From Nocardioides daphniae (GTDB taxonomy: Bacteria > Actinomycetota > Actinomycetes > Propionibacteriales > Nocardioidaceae), in NCBI RefSeq assembly GCF_004777465.1, contig NZ_CP038462.1:1178001-1242000 (forward strand): 64,000 nucleotides of DNA. Direction: 5' to 3'. Each line of letters opens with the position of its first letter. Position 1 is the stretch's first letter. The position numbers were made by a program, and so were the translations under genes. Below the pieces are notes generated by a model that was given only the letters and a program-made list of their open reading frames with translations, was not told the DNA's origin and ran no database searches. Positions 39,387 through 49,409 of this stretch are shown here, piece by piece.

Positions 39387-39508
39387 CCACGTCAGGCGGC
39401 GCCCTCGTCAGGCGTGACGAGCGTCATGGGTGCCCCCGTTCGGAGCTGCCCTAGGTGGCTGGTAAAGTTCTCGTCGTTGCCCGGCCTCGGCCGGAACAAC
39501 ACGTGCAA

Positions 39509-39581
39509 GCCCCGGTCGTCTAGCGGCCTAGGACGTCGCCCTCTCACGGCGGTAGCGTGGGTTCAAATCCCATCCGGGGTA
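39509..39581 (+). tRNA. tRNA-Glu (CTC), copy 2
   Basis: Exact duplicate of the tRNA-Glu at 39268, 241 bp downstream. A possible -10 TAAAGT lies at 39463-39468. Followed by a nearly identical terminator, so the duplicated unit was tRNA plus terminator. Confidence 0.96.
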
Positions 39582-39589
39582 CAGCATCC

Positions 39590-39626
39590 GAAGGGCCCGG
39601 TCACCAGACCGGGCCCTTCGTCGTTT
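39590..39626 (+). terminator. Terminator after tRNA-Glu copy 2
   Basis: The same 13-bp stem as after copy 1 (39590-39602 with 39607-39619), followed by GTCGTTT. The flanks differ slightly from copy 1. Confidence 0.88.
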
Positions 39627-39688
39627 ACTCCTCCACCGCGGTGTCCGATTTCCGCCAGCCCGCCTCCACGACGAGGCACACTGGGGAC

Positions 39689-41215
39689 ATGGAGAGGGTC
39701 ATGGCAGCACCTGCGGAGGGCACGTTCGACGCTGCTCTGGACCCAGTGCGCTGCTACGCCGCGGTGGCCAGCCGCGACCGCCGGTTCGACGGCGTCTTCC
39801 TCACTGCCGTGCGCACCACCGGCATCTACTGCCGTCCGTCGTGCCCCGCGCGTACGCCCGCGGCGGAGAACGTGACCTTCCACCGCACTGCTGCCTCCGC
39901 CCAGGCCGCTGGCTACCGGGCCTGCCGTCGCTGTGCGCCCGACGCGACGCCGGGGGAGCCCGGGTGGGACGTGGTGGCCGACGTCGCCGGACGCGCCATG
40001 CGGCTGATCGCCGACGGGGTCGTCGACCGCGACGGAGTGGAGGGGCTGGCCGCCCGTCTGGGCTACACCAGCCGCCACCTCAACCGACTCCTGGTCGAGC
40101 ACCTCGGCGCTCCCGCCCTGGCGTTGGCCCGGGCCCGGCGAGCGCAGCACGCCCGCACGCTCCTCACCGAGACCGACCTGGACGCGGCCGACGTCGCCTT
40201 CGCGGCCGGCTTCGGCAGCGTCCGCCAGTTCAACGACACCGTCCGTGAGGTCTACGCGGCCACGCCGCGGGAGCTCCGCGGGCGAGCGGGCGCGACCTCG
40301 GGGCCGGCCGGCCGGATCCGTGTCACGGTCCCGGTGCGCACGCCCTTCGCCGGGCCCGAGCTGCTCGCCTTCCTGGCCACCCGCGCCGTCGCCGGCGTCG
40401 AGGTGGTGAGCGGGACGACGTACGCCCGCACCCTCGACCTGCCGCACGCGCCGGGCACCGTCGAGATCGACCTCCCGCGGCTCGAGGCGGGCACCCGCGG
40501 CCTGCTCACGGCCTGGTTCACCCTGGGGGACCTGCGCGACCTGGGGGCGGCGACCGAGCGCGTACGACGTCTGCTCGACGCCGACTGCGACCCGGTCGCC
40601 GTCGACGCGCACCTGGGCGCCGACCCGCTCCTCGCCCCGTCGGTCGCGGCGGTGCCCGGGCTGCGGGTGCCGGGCCACGTCGACGGGTGCGAGGTCGCGG
40701 TCCGCGCGGTGCTGGGCCAGCAGGTCACCGTCGCGGCCGCACGCACGCAGGCGAGCCGCCTGGTGGCGACGTACGGACGCCCGGTCGAGACGACGGTGGC
40801 CGGACTCGGCCGACTCTTCCCCTCCGCCGACGTGGTGGCTGGGCTCGACCACGGTGCGCTCGCGATGCCCGGTGCGCGGGCGCGTGCGCTGACGACGCTC
40901 GCCTCGTTGGTGGCGGGCGGCGAGCTCCACCTCGACCGCGGGGAGGAGCGGGCGGCGGTCCGTGAGCGCCTCCTCGCGGTCCCGGGCGTCGGCCCCTGGA
41001 CGGCCGACTACGTCGCGATGCGCGCCCTCGGCGACCCGGACCGCTTCCTGCCGAAGGACACCGGCACCCGCGACGCCCTGCGCCGCCTCGGTGTCGACCC
41101 TGCGCGGGCGGGGGAGATCTCGCAGCGGTGGGCACCGTGGCGCTCGTACGCCCAGCTCCGTCTCTGGCAGAGCCTGACCTCACCCGCGACCGCCTCGACC
41201 GAGAGAGAAGAGTGA
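39689..41215 (+). CDS. alkA: AdaA-AlkA fusion: alkylation-response regulator and 3-methyladenine glycosylase
   Basis: A 508-residue fusion. The N-terminal Ada domain has a Cys4 zinc/methyl-acceptor site in '[11 protein letters not shown]' and 'RACRRCAP' (residues about 44-90). A two-motif AraC-type DNA-binding domain follows ('[21 protein letters not shown]', '[15 protein letters not shown]'). The AlkA part ends in a helix-hairpin-helix '[24 protein letters not shown]' with catalytic Asp in '[12 protein letters not shown]'. It senses methyl phosphotriesters and excises alkylated bases. The stop overlaps ogt by 4 bp, giving an alkylation-repair operon as in mycobacteria. ATG 39689 chosen; ATG 39701 also possible. 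Confidence 0.93.
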   Translation: MERVMAAPAEGTFDAALDPVRCYAAVASRDRRFDGVFLTAVRTTGIYCRPSCPARTPAAENVTFHRTAASAQAAGYRACRRCAPDATPGEPGWDVVADVAGRAMRLIADGVVDRDGVEGLAARLGYTSRHLNRLLVEHLGAPALALARARRAQHARTLLTETDLDAADVAFAAGFGSVRQFNDTVREVYAATPRELRGRAGATSGPAGRIRVTVPVRTPFAGPELLAFLATRAVAGVEVVSGTTYARTLDLPHAPGTVEIDLPRLEAGTRGLLTAWFTLGDLRDLGAATERVRRLLDADCDPVAVDAHLGADPLLAPSVAAVPGLRVPGHVDGCEVAVRAVLGQQVTVAAARTQASRLVATYGRPVETTVAGLGRLFPSADVVAGLDHGALAMPGARARALTTLASLVAGGELHLDRGEERAAVRERLLAVPGVGPWTADYVAMRALGDPDRFLPKDTGTRDALRRLGVDPARAGEISQRWAPWRSYAQLRLWQSLTSPATASTEREE

Positions 41216-41712
41216 CAGAGATGTGGACCGTGATCGAGAGCCCGGTGGGTGACCTCAGGATCGTCTCCGACGGCGAGGCGGTGACGGCTGCCTACTTCGC
41301 CCCCTTCGAGCTGGCCAAGGTCAGCGCGCCGCTGGGGGAGCGCGACGACGACCACCCCGTGCTCGTCGAGGCGGCGCGCCAGCTGCGTGCGTACTTCGCC
41401 GGCGAACTGCGCGAGTTCGACCTCCCGCTGGCCCCGGTCGGCACCGCCTACCAGCAACGGGTCTGGGAGGCGCTGCGTGAGATCCCCTACGGGGAGACGA
41501 CCACCTACGGCGAGATCGCGGCCAGGCTCGGCCAGCCGACCGGGGCCGCGCGAGCGGTCGGGCTGGCCAACGGGCGCAACCCGATCGCCCTCATCGTGCC
41601 GTGCCACCGGGTCATCGGTGCCAACGGACGCCTGGTGGGGTACGCCGGTGGTCTCGAGCGCAAGCAGGTGCTGCTCGACCTCGAGCGGCCGGGCGACTCC
41701 GCCCTCTTCTGA
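41212..41712 (+). CDS. ogt: Methylated-DNA-[protein]-cysteine methyltransferase
   Basis: A 166-residue suicide enzyme that removes O6-alkyl groups from guanine. The active site '[23 protein letters not shown]' contains P-C-H-R-V near residue 125, and the helix-turn-helix '[14 protein letters not shown]' and Asn hinge are present. GTG 41212 overlaps the alkA stop; ATG 41221 is in frame. Coupled to the AdaA-AlkA fusion, so probably induced with it. It ends 12 bp before the convergent ndgR. Confidence 0.95.
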   Translation: MTEMWTVIESPVGDLRIVSDGEAVTAAYFAPFELAKVSAPLGERDDDHPVLVEAARQLRAYFAGELREFDLPLAPVGTAYQQRVWEALREIPYGETTTYGEIAARLGQPTGAARAVGLANGRNPIALIVPCHRVIGANGRLVGYAGGLERKQVLLDLERPGDSALF

Positions 41713-41724
41713 GCGGCTGCTCGG

Positions 41725-42447
41725 TCAGTCGGCCGCCGCGCGGCGCAGGCTCTCCGACAGCCGCTCGGCGGCGGCCAGGACGGCCGGGGCGTGCATGCGG
41801 CCGGGCTGGCGCGAGAGGCGCTCGAGCGGGCCCGAGACCGAGACGGCGGCGATGATCTTGCCGCCGGGGGAGCGGACCGGGGCGGAGACCGAGGCCACGC
41901 CCTGCTCGCGCTCGCCGACGCTCTGCGCCCAGCCACGGCGGCGGATGCCCGACAGCGCGGTGGCGGAGAAGGCGGCGTTCTGCAGGCCGCGGTGCATGCG
42001 CTCGGGGTCCTCCCAGGCCAGCAGCACCTGCGCGGCCGAGCCGGCGCGCATGGTCAGCTGCGAGCCCACCGGGATGGTGTCGCGCAGTCCGCTGGGACGC
42101 TCGGCGGCGGCCACGCAGACGCGGTGCTCACCCTGGCGACGCCACAGCTGCGCGGACTCGCCGGTGATGTCGCGCAGGCGCGCGAGCACCGGGCCGGCGG
42201 CCGCGAGCAGCCGGTCCTCGCCGGCAGCGGCCGAGAGCTCGGCCAGCCGCGGACCCAGCACGAAGCGGCCCTGCATGTCGCGGGCCACGAGGCGGTGGTG
42301 CTCGAGGGCCACCGCGAGGCGGTGGGCCGTGGGTCGTGCCAGCCCCGTGCCGGCGACCAGTCCCGCAAGGGTGGCCGGGCCTGCCTCGAGGGCGGCCAGC
42401 ACCAGGGCCGCTTTGTCCAGCACTCCGACTCCGCTAGAGTTGTCCAT
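41725..42447 (-). CDS. ndgR: IclR-family regulator NdgR
   Basis: A 240-residue IclR-type protein with a winged helix near the N terminus ('TLAGLVAGTGLARPTAHRLAVALEHH') and an effector-binding domain with 'MRAGSAAQVLLAWED' and 'SVSAPVRSPGGKIIAAVSVSGP'. It is divergent from leuCD, the hallmark position of NdgR in Streptomyces, where it controls leucine and other amino acid genes. The intergenic region is only 91 bp and holds palindromes that may be its sites. Intact; ATG 42447. Confidence 0.92.
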   Translation of the reverse strand: MDNSSGVGVLDKAALVLAALEAGPATLAGLVAGTGLARPTAHRLAVALEHHRLVARDMQGRFVLGPRLAELSAAAGEDRLLAAAGPVLARLRDITGESAQLWRRQGEHRVCVAAAERPSGLRDTIPVGSQLTMRAGSAAQVLLAWEDPERMHRGLQNAAFSATALSGIRRRGWAQSVGEREQGVASVSAPVRSPGGKIIAAVSVSGPLERLSRQPGRMHAPAVLAAAERLSESLRRAAAD

Positions 42448-42538
42448 ATGGCAATACTGCCGTCTCATTCCGTGGGATGCAAGAGCTAGACTTACAAATC
42501 GGCCCGGACCGGGCCGATTGTGACGAGAGGAGCAGGTC
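42448..42538. promoter_or_regulatory. ndgR-leuC divergent control region
   Basis: It contains a perfect 10-bp palindrome AATCGGCCCG-GAC-CGGGCCGATT (42497-42519), a looser CATTCC-GT-GGGATG (about 42466-42479), and a -10 TAGACT at 42487-42492 pointing to leuC. The long palindrome falls in the leuC 5' untranslated region just upstream of its ribosome site, so it could act as an operator or an mRNA hairpin. Which element NdgR binds is inferred only from position. Confidence 0.55.
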
Positions 42539-43948
42539 GTGGGCAAAACCCTGACCGAGAAGGTGTGGGACGAGCACGTCCGTAGTGCAGACGGTGAACC
42601 CGACCTCCTGTACATCGATCTCCACCTCATCCACGAGGTGACCAGCCCGCAGGCCTTCGACGGCCTCCGGCTCGCCGGCCGCCAGGTGCGCCGCCCCGAC
42701 CTCACCCTCGCCACCGAGGACCACAACGTCCCCACACTCAACTGGGACAAGCCGATCAAGGACCCGGTCTCGCGCGCCCAGATCCAGGCGCTGCGCACCA
42801 ACTGCGAGGAGTTCGGCATCCGCCTGCACCCGCTGGGTGACATCGAGCAGGGCATCGTCCACGTCGTCGGCCCGCAGCTGGGCCTGACCCAGCCCGGCAT
42901 GACCATCGTCTGCGGCGACTCGCACACCGCCACCCACGGCGCGTTCGGCGCGATCGCCCACGGCATCGGCACCTCCGAGGTCGAGCACGTGCTGGCCACC
43001 CAGACCCTGTCGTCGATCAAGCCGAAGACCTGCGCGGTCACGGTCAACGGCGAGCTGGCCGAGGGTGTCACCGCCAAGGACCTGATCCTCTACCTGATCA
43101 CCCAGGTGGGCACGGGCGCCGGCATGGGCTACATCGTCGAGTACCGCGGCGAGGCCATCCGCAAGCTCTCGATGGAGGGCCGCATGACGGTCTGCAACAT
43201 GTCCATCGAGTGGGGCGCCAAGGCCGGCATGGTCGCGCCCGACGAGAAGACCTTCGCCTACCTCGAGGGCAAGCCCGAGGCGCCCAAGGGCGCCGAGTGG
43301 GACGCCGCCGTCGAGCACTGGAAGACGTACTACACCGACGAGGACGCGGTCTTCGACAAGGAGATCGTCATCGACGCCTCCGAGGTCACCCCGTGGGTCA
43401 CCTGGGGCACCAACCCCGGCCAGGGTGCGCCGCTGGGCGGCAACGTCCCGGTGCCGGCCGAGTTCGACGACGTCATCGAGCGCACCGCCGCCGAGAACGC
43501 GCTGGACTACATGGGCCTGGAGGGCGGCACCGCGCTCAAGGAGGTCGCCGTCGACCACGTCTTCATCGGCTCCTGCACCAACGGCCGCCTCGACGACCTG
43601 CGCCTCGCGGCCCAGGTGCTGAAGGGCCACAAGGTCTCCGACAGCGTCAAGATGATCGTCGTGCCGGGCTCCGCCCGCGTGCGGCTCGAGGCCGAGGCCG
43701 AGGGCCTCGACCAGGTCTTCCTCGAGGCGGGAGCCGAGTGGCGCGGCGCCGGCTGCTCGATGTGCCTGGGCATGAACGACGACAAGCTGGAGGGCCCGCA
43801 CCGCACCGCCTCGACGTCGAACCGCAACTTCGAGGGGCGCCAGGGCACCGGCGTACGCACGCACCTGGTGTCGGTCCCGGTGGCTGCGGCCACCGCGGTC
43901 CGCGGCACCCTGTCGTCCCCCGCCGACCTCGCGTCGGTCACGGCCTGA
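42539..43948 (+). CDS. leuC: 3-isopropylmalate dehydratase large subunit
   Basis: A 469-residue aconitase-family 4Fe-4S enzyme that with LeuD isomerises 2- to 3-isopropylmalate. Cluster cysteines sit in '[20 protein letters not shown]' and '[13 protein letters not shown]', and '[22 protein letters not shown]' is the conserved N-terminal block. A GTG start with GAGGAGC upstream. Intact and followed 10 bp later by leuD. Divergent from ndgR. Confidence 0.97.
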   Translation: MGKTLTEKVWDEHVRSADGEPDLLYIDLHLIHEVTSPQAFDGLRLAGRQVRRPDLTLATEDHNVPTLNWDKPIKDPVSRAQIQALRTNCEEFGIRLHPLGDIEQGIVHVVGPQLGLTQPGMTIVCGDSHTATHGAFGAIAHGIGTSEVEHVLATQTLSSIKPKTCAVTVNGELAEGVTAKDLILYLITQVGTGAGMGYIVEYRGEAIRKLSMEGRMTVCNMSIEWGAKAGMVAPDEKTFAYLEGKPEAPKGAEWDAAVEHWKTYYTDEDAVFDKEIVIDASEVTPWVTWGTNPGQGAPLGGNVPVPAEFDDVIERTAAENALDYMGLEGGTALKEVAVDHVFIGSCTNGRLDDLRLAAQVLKGHKVSDSVKMIVVPGSARVRLEAEAEGLDQVFLEAGAEWRGAGCSMCLGMNDDKLEGPHRTASTSNRNFEGRQGTGVRTHLVSVPVAAATAVRGTLSSPADLASVTA

Positions 43949-43958
43949 AGGAGCTGAC

Positions 43959-44546
43959 ATGGACAAGTTCTCCACGCACACCGGTGTGGCCGCTCCGCTG
44001 CGCCGCAGCGACGTCGACACCGACATGATCATCCCGGGTGACTTCCTCAAGCGGATCACCCGTACCGGCTTCGAGGACGGCCTCTTCTTCGGCCTCTTCA
44101 AGGACCCGGGCTTCGTGCTCGCCCAGGAGCCGTACACCGCCTCGACCATCCTGGTCGCCGGCCCCAACTTCGGCACCGGCTCGTCGCGTGAGCACGCCGT
44201 CTGGGCGCTCCAGGACTTCGGCTTCAAGGTGATCATCTCGCCCCGGTTCGGCGACATCTTCCGCTCCAACTCCGGCAAGTCCGGCCTGCTCACCGTGCAG
44301 GTCGAGGAGGAGAAGGTCAAGGAGCTGTGGGACCTGCTCGACGCCCACGTCGGCCTCCAGGTCACCGTCGACCTGGAGTCGCGCGAGGTCCGCGCCGGTG
44401 ACTGGTCGGCGCCGTTCCAGATCGACGACTACACCCGTTGGCGCTTCCTGGAGGGTCTCGACGACATCGGGATCACACTGAGCCACGACGAGGCGATCAA
44501 GGCCCACGAGGCCGCCCGCCCGTCCTGGAAGCCTGCGGTGCTCTGA
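43959..44546 (+). CDS. leuD: 3-isopropylmalate dehydratase small subunit
   Basis: A 195-residue swivel-domain partner of LeuC. '[16 protein letters not shown]' and the catalytic-Ser segment '[17 protein letters not shown]' (residues about 67-83) are conserved. ATG with AAGGAG upstream. Last gene of the leuCD operon; a strong hairpin follows before convergent fbiD. Confidence 0.97.
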   Translation: MDKFSTHTGVAAPLRRSDVDTDMIIPGDFLKRITRTGFEDGLFFGLFKDPGFVLAQEPYTASTILVAGPNFGTGSSREHAVWALQDFGFKVIISPRFGDIFRSNSGKSGLLTVQVEEEKVKELWDLLDAHVGLQVTVDLESREVRAGDWSAPFQIDDYTRWRFLEGLDDIGITLSHDEAIKAHEAARPSWKPAVL

Positions 44547-44570
44547 GGCTTCACGCCGAGACTGACGCCT

Positions 44571-44602
44571 ACCGGCCCTTCCCCGCACGGGGGAGGGCCG
44601 GT
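44571..44602. terminator. Bidirectional hairpin between leuD and fbiD
   Basis: ACCGGCCCTTCCCC (44571-44584) pairs with GGGGGAGGGCCGGT (44589-44602), one G-T wobble, around GCAC. There is no T run, but it sits exactly between two convergent genes. Confidence 0.7.
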
Positions 44603-44622
44603 CTGCGTCGAACGCGGACCCC

Positions 44623-45244
44623 TCAGGCGCGCCCGGTGGCGCGCGCGGGTGTGCGGCCCCACGCCGAGCAGCATCGCCCCGCCCAGGTCGGCGGGTGAGT
44701 CGACGTCCTGACGCAGCGCCGGGCGGGCGTCGACCTCCACGGCCCCGGCCGCCAGGTGAGCCTCGCGCGACTCGTGGCCGAAGCGGGGCGAGAAGGCGTC
44801 GTACGCAGCGGCGTACAGCGTGGTGCCCCGCCCCGCGGCGTCCGCCACGACGGCCACCTCGTTGCCACGCGCGTGCGTCAACGCCTCGTCGAGCGCCTCG
44901 GGCGTGAGCGCCGGCAGGTCGGCGCACAGCGCGGCAGGACGGGTTCCGGGCCACCGGCGTACGGCCTCGGCCGCGGCGAGCCGCAGGGTCTGGTTGAGGT
45001 CGTCGGAGACGCCGTCCGGCACGACGGCGCACCCCATCCGCGCGAGCGTGGCCGCGAGTCGGTGGTCGTCGGTGACCACCAGTACCGCCCGCACCGTCTC
45101 CGCGGCCAGCGCAGCAGTGACGGTGTCGAGCACGAAGGCCTCGGCCAGTGCGCGGCGTTGCTCGTCACCGAGGGCCGCCAGCCGCGACTTGGCGACGGCA
45201 AGACGCTTCACCGGGACGAGGACGACAAAATCTTCACCAGACAT
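44623..45244 (-). CDS. fbiD: F420 biosynthesis nucleotidyltransferase FbiD/CofC, frameshifted near the end
   Basis: About 207 residues. It uses GTP with phosphoenolpyruvate or phospholactate to make the activated side chain of coenzyme F420. 'VLVPVKRLAVAKSRLAAL' at the N terminus, 'LVVTDDHRLA' and 'AALCADLPALTPEALDEAL' are family hallmarks. The expected end G-V-G-P-H-T-R-A-...-A-T-G-R-A-stop is split by an indel in a CG dinucleotide run near 44640. Without it the frame would run on antisense through leuD. Start ATG 45244. It implies the organism makes F420. Confidence 0.87.
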
Positions 45245-45296
45245 CGAGGTCGATCCTGCCAGCCCGTGGGGGAGTGGACCGAGTAGCCTCTGGTTC

Positions 45297-46103
45297 GTGG
45301 CGGAGAAGGGTTGGGCAGCAGGAGCGCGCCGTCGACGCGCCGCCCAGCGGCCGGGGTGGGGGTTCACCCTCGGGACCCTGCTGCTCCTCCCGCCGGTGCG
45401 GGCCCTGAGCCGCCGCGAGTGGAGCGGCGTGGAGAAGATCCCCGAGACCGGTGGCTGCATCGTCGTGCTCAACCACGTCTCGCACCTCGACCCGATCATG
45501 ACCGGAGACCTGCTCTGGTCGCGCGGTCGGCTGCCGCGCTACCTCGCCAAGAAGGCGCTCTTCACCACGCCCGTGGTCGGCGCCTTCCTGCGCAACGCCC
45601 GTCAGATCCCGGTGGAGCGGCTCTCCACCCACGCCGCCGACGCCTACTCCGCGGCCGTCGCGGCGGTGGAGGCCGGCGAGCTGCTCGCGGTCTACCCCGA
45701 GGGCACGCTGACCCGGGACCCGGACCTGTGGCCGATGCGAGGCAAGTCGGGCGCGGCCCGGATCGCCCTGGCCACCCGCGCGCCCGTGATCCCGGTCGGG
45801 CACTGGGGCGCCCACACGACCCTGCCGCCCTACTCGGCGGTGCCGCGGCTGTGGCCGCGCGGCCGGATCGCGATGAAGGTCGGCGACCCCGTCGACCTGG
45901 CGGACCTGTACGACCGCGAGCCCACCCGCGAGGTCGTCGACGAGGCGACCGACCGCATCATGGCCGCGGTCGTGGCGATCGTGGAGGAACTACGGCAGGC
46001 TGAGGCGCCGCCCGAGCGCTACGACCCCCACAGGTCGGGCGTCAAGGAGATCGGCAACCCCACGAAGCAGAAGCGCACGCGCAGGAAGAAGGACAGAGCC
46101 TGA
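45297..46103 (+). CDS. plsC: 1-acylglycerol-3-phosphate acyltransferase
   Basis: A 268-residue PlsC-family enzyme that acylates lysophosphatidic acid to phosphatidic acid. Motif I 'VLNHVSHLDPI' (H-x4-D, residues about 57-67), motif II 'ARQIPVERL' and motif III 'AVYPEGTLTRDPDLWP' are present, with 'VIPVGHWGAH' as motif IV. The C terminus is Lys/Arg-rich. GTG 45297. It overlaps gpsA by one base (TGATG), pairing two steps of glycerophospholipid synthesis. Confidence 0.92.
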   Translation: MAEKGWAAGARRRRAAQRPGWGFTLGTLLLLPPVRALSRREWSGVEKIPETGGCIVVLNHVSHLDPIMTGDLLWSRGRLPRYLAKKALFTTPVVGAFLRNARQIPVERLSTHAADAYSAAVAAVEAGELLAVYPEGTLTRDPDLWPMRGKSGAARIALATRAPVIPVGHWGAHTTLPPYSAVPRLWPRGRIAMKVGDPVDLADLYDREPTREVVDEATDRIMAAVVAIVEELRQAEAPPERYDPHRSGVKEIGNPTKQKRTRRKKDRA

Positions 46104-47101
46104 TGACCAAGGTGGCAGTGATCGGTGCCGGATCGTGGGGGACCGCGTTCGCCGTCGTGCTGGCCGACGCCGGCAACGACGTGACCCTGGGCACGCCGGA
46201 CCGAGCTCGCCGAGGCGATCAACTCGACCCACGAGAACCCCGATACCTGCCGGGGATGACGCTGCCGGACAACATCTGCGCCACCAGCGACGTCGCAGCC
46301 GCCATGGCCGGGGCCGAGGCCGTCGTCTTCGCCACCCCGTCGCAGACCTTCCGCGAGAACCTCTCGCACTGGGCGCCCCACATCCCCGAGAAGGCCGTCA
46401 TGGTCAGCCTCATGAAGGGCGTCGAGCTGGGCACCCTCAAGCGGATGAGCGAGGTGATCGCCGAGGTCACCGGTGCCGGCCCCGAGCGGATCGCCGTGAT
46501 CTCCGGCCCCAACCTGGCCAAGGAGATCGCCCGCCGTGAGCCGGCCGCCTCCGTCGTGGCATGCGCCGACGAGACGGTCGCCAAGTGGCTCCAGGACATG
46601 TGCCACGGGCCTGCCTTCCGGCCCTACACCTCCACCGACGTCGTCGGCTGCGAGCTGGGTGGCGCCTACAAGAACGTCGTCGGCCTGGCCGTCGGCATGG
46701 CCGTGGGCCTGGGCTTCGGCGACAACACCACCGCCTCGGTGATCACCCGTGGCCTGGCCGAGACCGCCCGCCTCGCGTCGGCGCTCGGCGCCAACCCGCT
46801 GACCCTCATGGGTCTCGCCGGTCTCGGCGACCTCGTCGCCACCTGCTCGTCGCCGCTGTCGCGCAACCGCACCTTCGGCGAGAAGCTCGGGCAGGGCATG
46901 ACGACCGAGGAGATCTACGCCTCCACGCGCCAGGTGGCCGAGGGCGCGAAGTCCTGCTCGTCGCTGCGGGCCCTGGCCGAGGCCAACGGCGTCGACGCCC
47001 CGATCGCCACCGCCGTCGACCTCGTGGTCGCCGGCAAGATCACGGCCCGGGAGATGATGCAGGCCTTCATCGCGCGCGACACCAAGGCCGAGACCGACTG
47101 A
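46103..47101 (+). CDS. gpsA: Glycerol-3-phosphate dehydrogenase [NAD(P)+], scrambled segment
   Basis: A 332-residue enzyme that makes sn-glycerol 3-phosphate. 'VAVIGAGSWGTAFAVVLADAG' is the nucleotide fold, 'VSLMKGVELGTLKRMSE' and 'GGAYKNVVGLAVGMAVGLGFGDN' carry the catalytic lysines. The ORF looks whole. However, residues about 30-46 (46190-46243) are in the wrong frame: shifting the reading gives A-R-R-T-E-L-A-E-A-I-N-S-T-H-E-N-P, the expected family text. Two bases are missing near 46190 and one near 46242, so the frame is restored with one residue lost. Coupled to plsC. Confidence 0.95.
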   Translation: MTKVAVIGAGSWGTAFAVVLADAGNDVTLGTPDRARRGDQLDPREPRYLPGMTLPDNICATSDVAAAMAGAEAVVFATPSQTFRENLSHWAPHIPEKAVMVSLMKGVELGTLKRMSEVIAEVTGAGPERIAVISGPNLAKEIARREPAASVVACADETVAKWLQDMCHGPAFRPYTSTDVVGCELGGAYKNVVGLAVGMAVGLGFGDNTTASVITRGLAETARLASALGANPLTLMGLAGLGDLVATCSSPLSRNRTFGEKLGQGMTTEEIYASTRQVAEGAKSCSSLRALAEANGVDAPIATAVDLVVAGKITAREMMQAFIARDTKAETD

Positions 47102-47112
47102 CGCCGGGGCCG

Positions 47113-48218
47113 TCAGAGGACCAGGTCGTCCAGCGCCTTCACCAGGTCGGCCCACAGGTCCTCGACGTCCTCGATGCCCACGGACATCCGGACCAGGCCG
47201 TCGGGGATGGTCGCCGGCTCGGACTTCCAGCGGCGACGGCGCTCGAAGGACGACTCCACGCCGCCCAGCGAGGTGGCGTGCACCCAGAGCTTCGTCTTGC
47301 GGGTCAGCAGGTCGGCGGCCATCGCACCCTCGGTCAGGACCACCGAGATGATGCCGCCGAAGCCGGGGTAGCGGACCTCGCTGATCGCGGGGTGCTGGAT
47401 GAGGCGCTGGGCGAGTTCGGTGGCGTTGGCCTGCGACCGCTCGACCCGGAGCCCGAGCGTACGCAACCCGCGCAGCGTCAGCCACGCCTCGAAGGGCCCG
47501 GCACGGCACCGATCAGGTCGCGGCGGCCCTTGAGCACGGAGTACAGCTCGTCGTCCCGGGTGACCAGGGCGCCCATCAGCACGTCGCTGTGGCCGGCGAG
47601 GTACTTGGTGGCGGAGTGGACGACGATGTCGACCTCGTCCTCGAGCGGGCGCTGCAGCAGCGGGGTGGCGAAGGTGTTGTCGACCACGACGTAGGCGCCG
47701 GCCTCGTGGGCGGCGGCGCGGATGGTGGCGATGTCGGCGACCTCGAGGGCCGGGTTGGTCGGCGACTCGAGCCACACCAGGACGGCGCCCTCGCACGCCG
47801 CGACCACGGCGTCGGTGTCGGTGATGTCGACCAGCTCGCAGACCAGGCGGCCGCGCGACTCCAGGTCGGCGAGCTGCATGACGGTGCCGTTGTACGCGTG
47901 GCGCGGCGCCACGACCTTGCCGCCGAGGCCGACCAGGTCGAGCACGCAGGCGACCGCCGCGAGGCCGGAGGAGAAGGTCAGGCAGCGCCCGCCCTCGAGC
48001 CCGCCGATCGCGTCCTCCAGGGCGGTCCAGGTCGGGTTGCCGTAGCGGCCGTACTCGACGTCGCCACCGGCGACGTAGGTCGCGGCCATCGTGATCGGCG
48101 TGTTGAGCGGGGCGTCCGGCTGCTTGTCGGGGCGACCGAGCGTCACCGCGAGGGTGTGCGGGCGCAGCGACGTGGCCGGGGTGGCGGGGGACTGGTCCGA
48201 GGGGATGTCAGGTGCCAT
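47113..48218 (-). CDS. Cys/Met-metabolism PLP enzyme (cystathionine synthase/lyase type), frameshifted
   Basis: About 368 residues, PLP fold-type I of the transsulfuration family. 'YGRYGNPTWTALEDAIGGLEGG', 'FSSGLAAVACVL', 'YVVVDNTFATPLLQRPLE' and the PLP-lysine 'VVHSATKYLAGHSDVLMG' (K about 195) are present. The C-terminal 'SLGGVESSFERR' carries the substrate-binding Ser. One base is missing near 47505, just before G-P-F-E-A-W-L. Synthase, gamma-lyase or sulfhydrylase cannot be told apart here. It converges with gpsA and is divergent from ddl. Confidence 0.88.
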
Positions 48219-48251
48219 GCCCCAGAGCGTAGGCGGATAGGGTCTGGGGCG

Positions 48252-49372
48252 ATGAATGCACCTGAGCGCACAAGCCCCGCGTCGCCGTCGTCTTCGGCGG
48301 CCGCTCCTCCGAGCACGCCATCTCGTGCGTGACGGCCGGTGCGGTCATGGACGCGATCGACCGCGAGAAGTACGACGTCGTCCCGATCGGCATCGCCCGT
48401 GACGGTCGCTGGGTGCTGGAGTCCGACGACACCGCCCGGCTGCGCCTGGCCGGCGACCGCCTCCCGGCCGTCGACGGCGAGCGTCCGGCCGTCGCACTGC
48501 TGCGCGAGGAGGCCCACACCGACCTGGTCGTCACCGAGGCCCACCAGCCGCCGGTCACGCTCGGCGAGGTCGACGTCGTCTTCCCGGTGCTGCACGGCCC
48601 CTGGGGCGAGGACGGCACCATCCAGGGCATGCTCGAGATGGCGGGCGTGCGCTACGTCGGCGCCGGCGTCCTGGCCTCCGCGGTCAGCATGGACAAGGCG
48701 TACATGAAGGTCGTCCTCGAGGCGGCCGGCATCCCGGTGATGCCGGGCGTCGTCATCACCGCCCGTCGGTGGAAGCGCGAGCCCGACGCCTGCCGTGCGG
48801 AGATCGAGGCGCTGGGCTTCCCGCTCTTCGTGAAGCCCGCCCGCGGCGGCTCCAGCATCGGCATCTCCAAGGTGCACGACGCCAGCGAGATCGACGCCGC
48901 CATCGCGCTCGCCCAGGCCGAGGACCCCAAGGTGCTGGTCGAGGTCGGCGCCGTCGGCGCCCGCGAGATCGAGTGCGGCGTCCTGGAGGGCCCCGACGGC
49001 GAGATCCTGACCTCCCAGCCGGCCGAGATCCGGATCGGTGGCGACCACGAGTGGTACGACTTCGAGGCCAAGTACCTGCCTGCCGAGCACACCGAGCTCG
49101 ACATCCCCGCGGTGCTGCCCGACGAGGTGGCCGCGCAGATGCGGATCCTGGCCGCGCGGGTCTTCGAGGCGGTCTCGGGCGAGGGCCTGGCCCGCGTCGA
49201 CTTCTTCGTGATGCCCGACCACTCCCTGGTGGTCAACGAGCTCAACACCATGCCGGGCTTCACGCCGACCTCGATGTACCCCCAGATGTGGGCCGCTGCC
49301 GGAGTCACCTACTCCGAGCTGGTCGACCGCCTCATCCAGCTCGCGCTGGAGCGCGACACCGGTCTGCGCTGA
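48252..49372 (+). CDS. ddl: D-alanine-D-alanine ligase, frameshifted N terminus
   Basis: An ATP-grasp ligase for the peptidoglycan dipeptide, about 373 residues when repaired. The N-terminal motif V-A-V-V-F-G-G-R-S-S-E-H-A-I-S is split from the start codon by one missing base near 48277. ATG 48252 gives M-N-A-P-E-R-T-S-P, and callers would begin late at 48329. 'VFPVLHGPWGEDGTIQG', 'FVKPARGGSSIGISKV' and 'VNELNTMPGFTPTSMYP' are intact. The neighbours gpsA, ddl, DUF3515 and thiL form a conserved actinobacterial order. Confidence 0.94.
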
Positions 49373-49409
49373 GCACCCACCCGGGCCCGCCGGTCGAGCC
49401 CGGCGCCGC

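Noticed and set aside
39689..41712. AdaA-AlkA fusion with ogt as a novel repair operon
   Set aside because: The same fusion and neighbour occur in mycobacteria, so it is not new.
44429..44622. fbiD extended antisense through leuD to 44429
   Set aside because: The extension is the result of an indel in a CG run. The family end A-T-G-R-A followed by a stop is found in the neighbouring frame at 44623.
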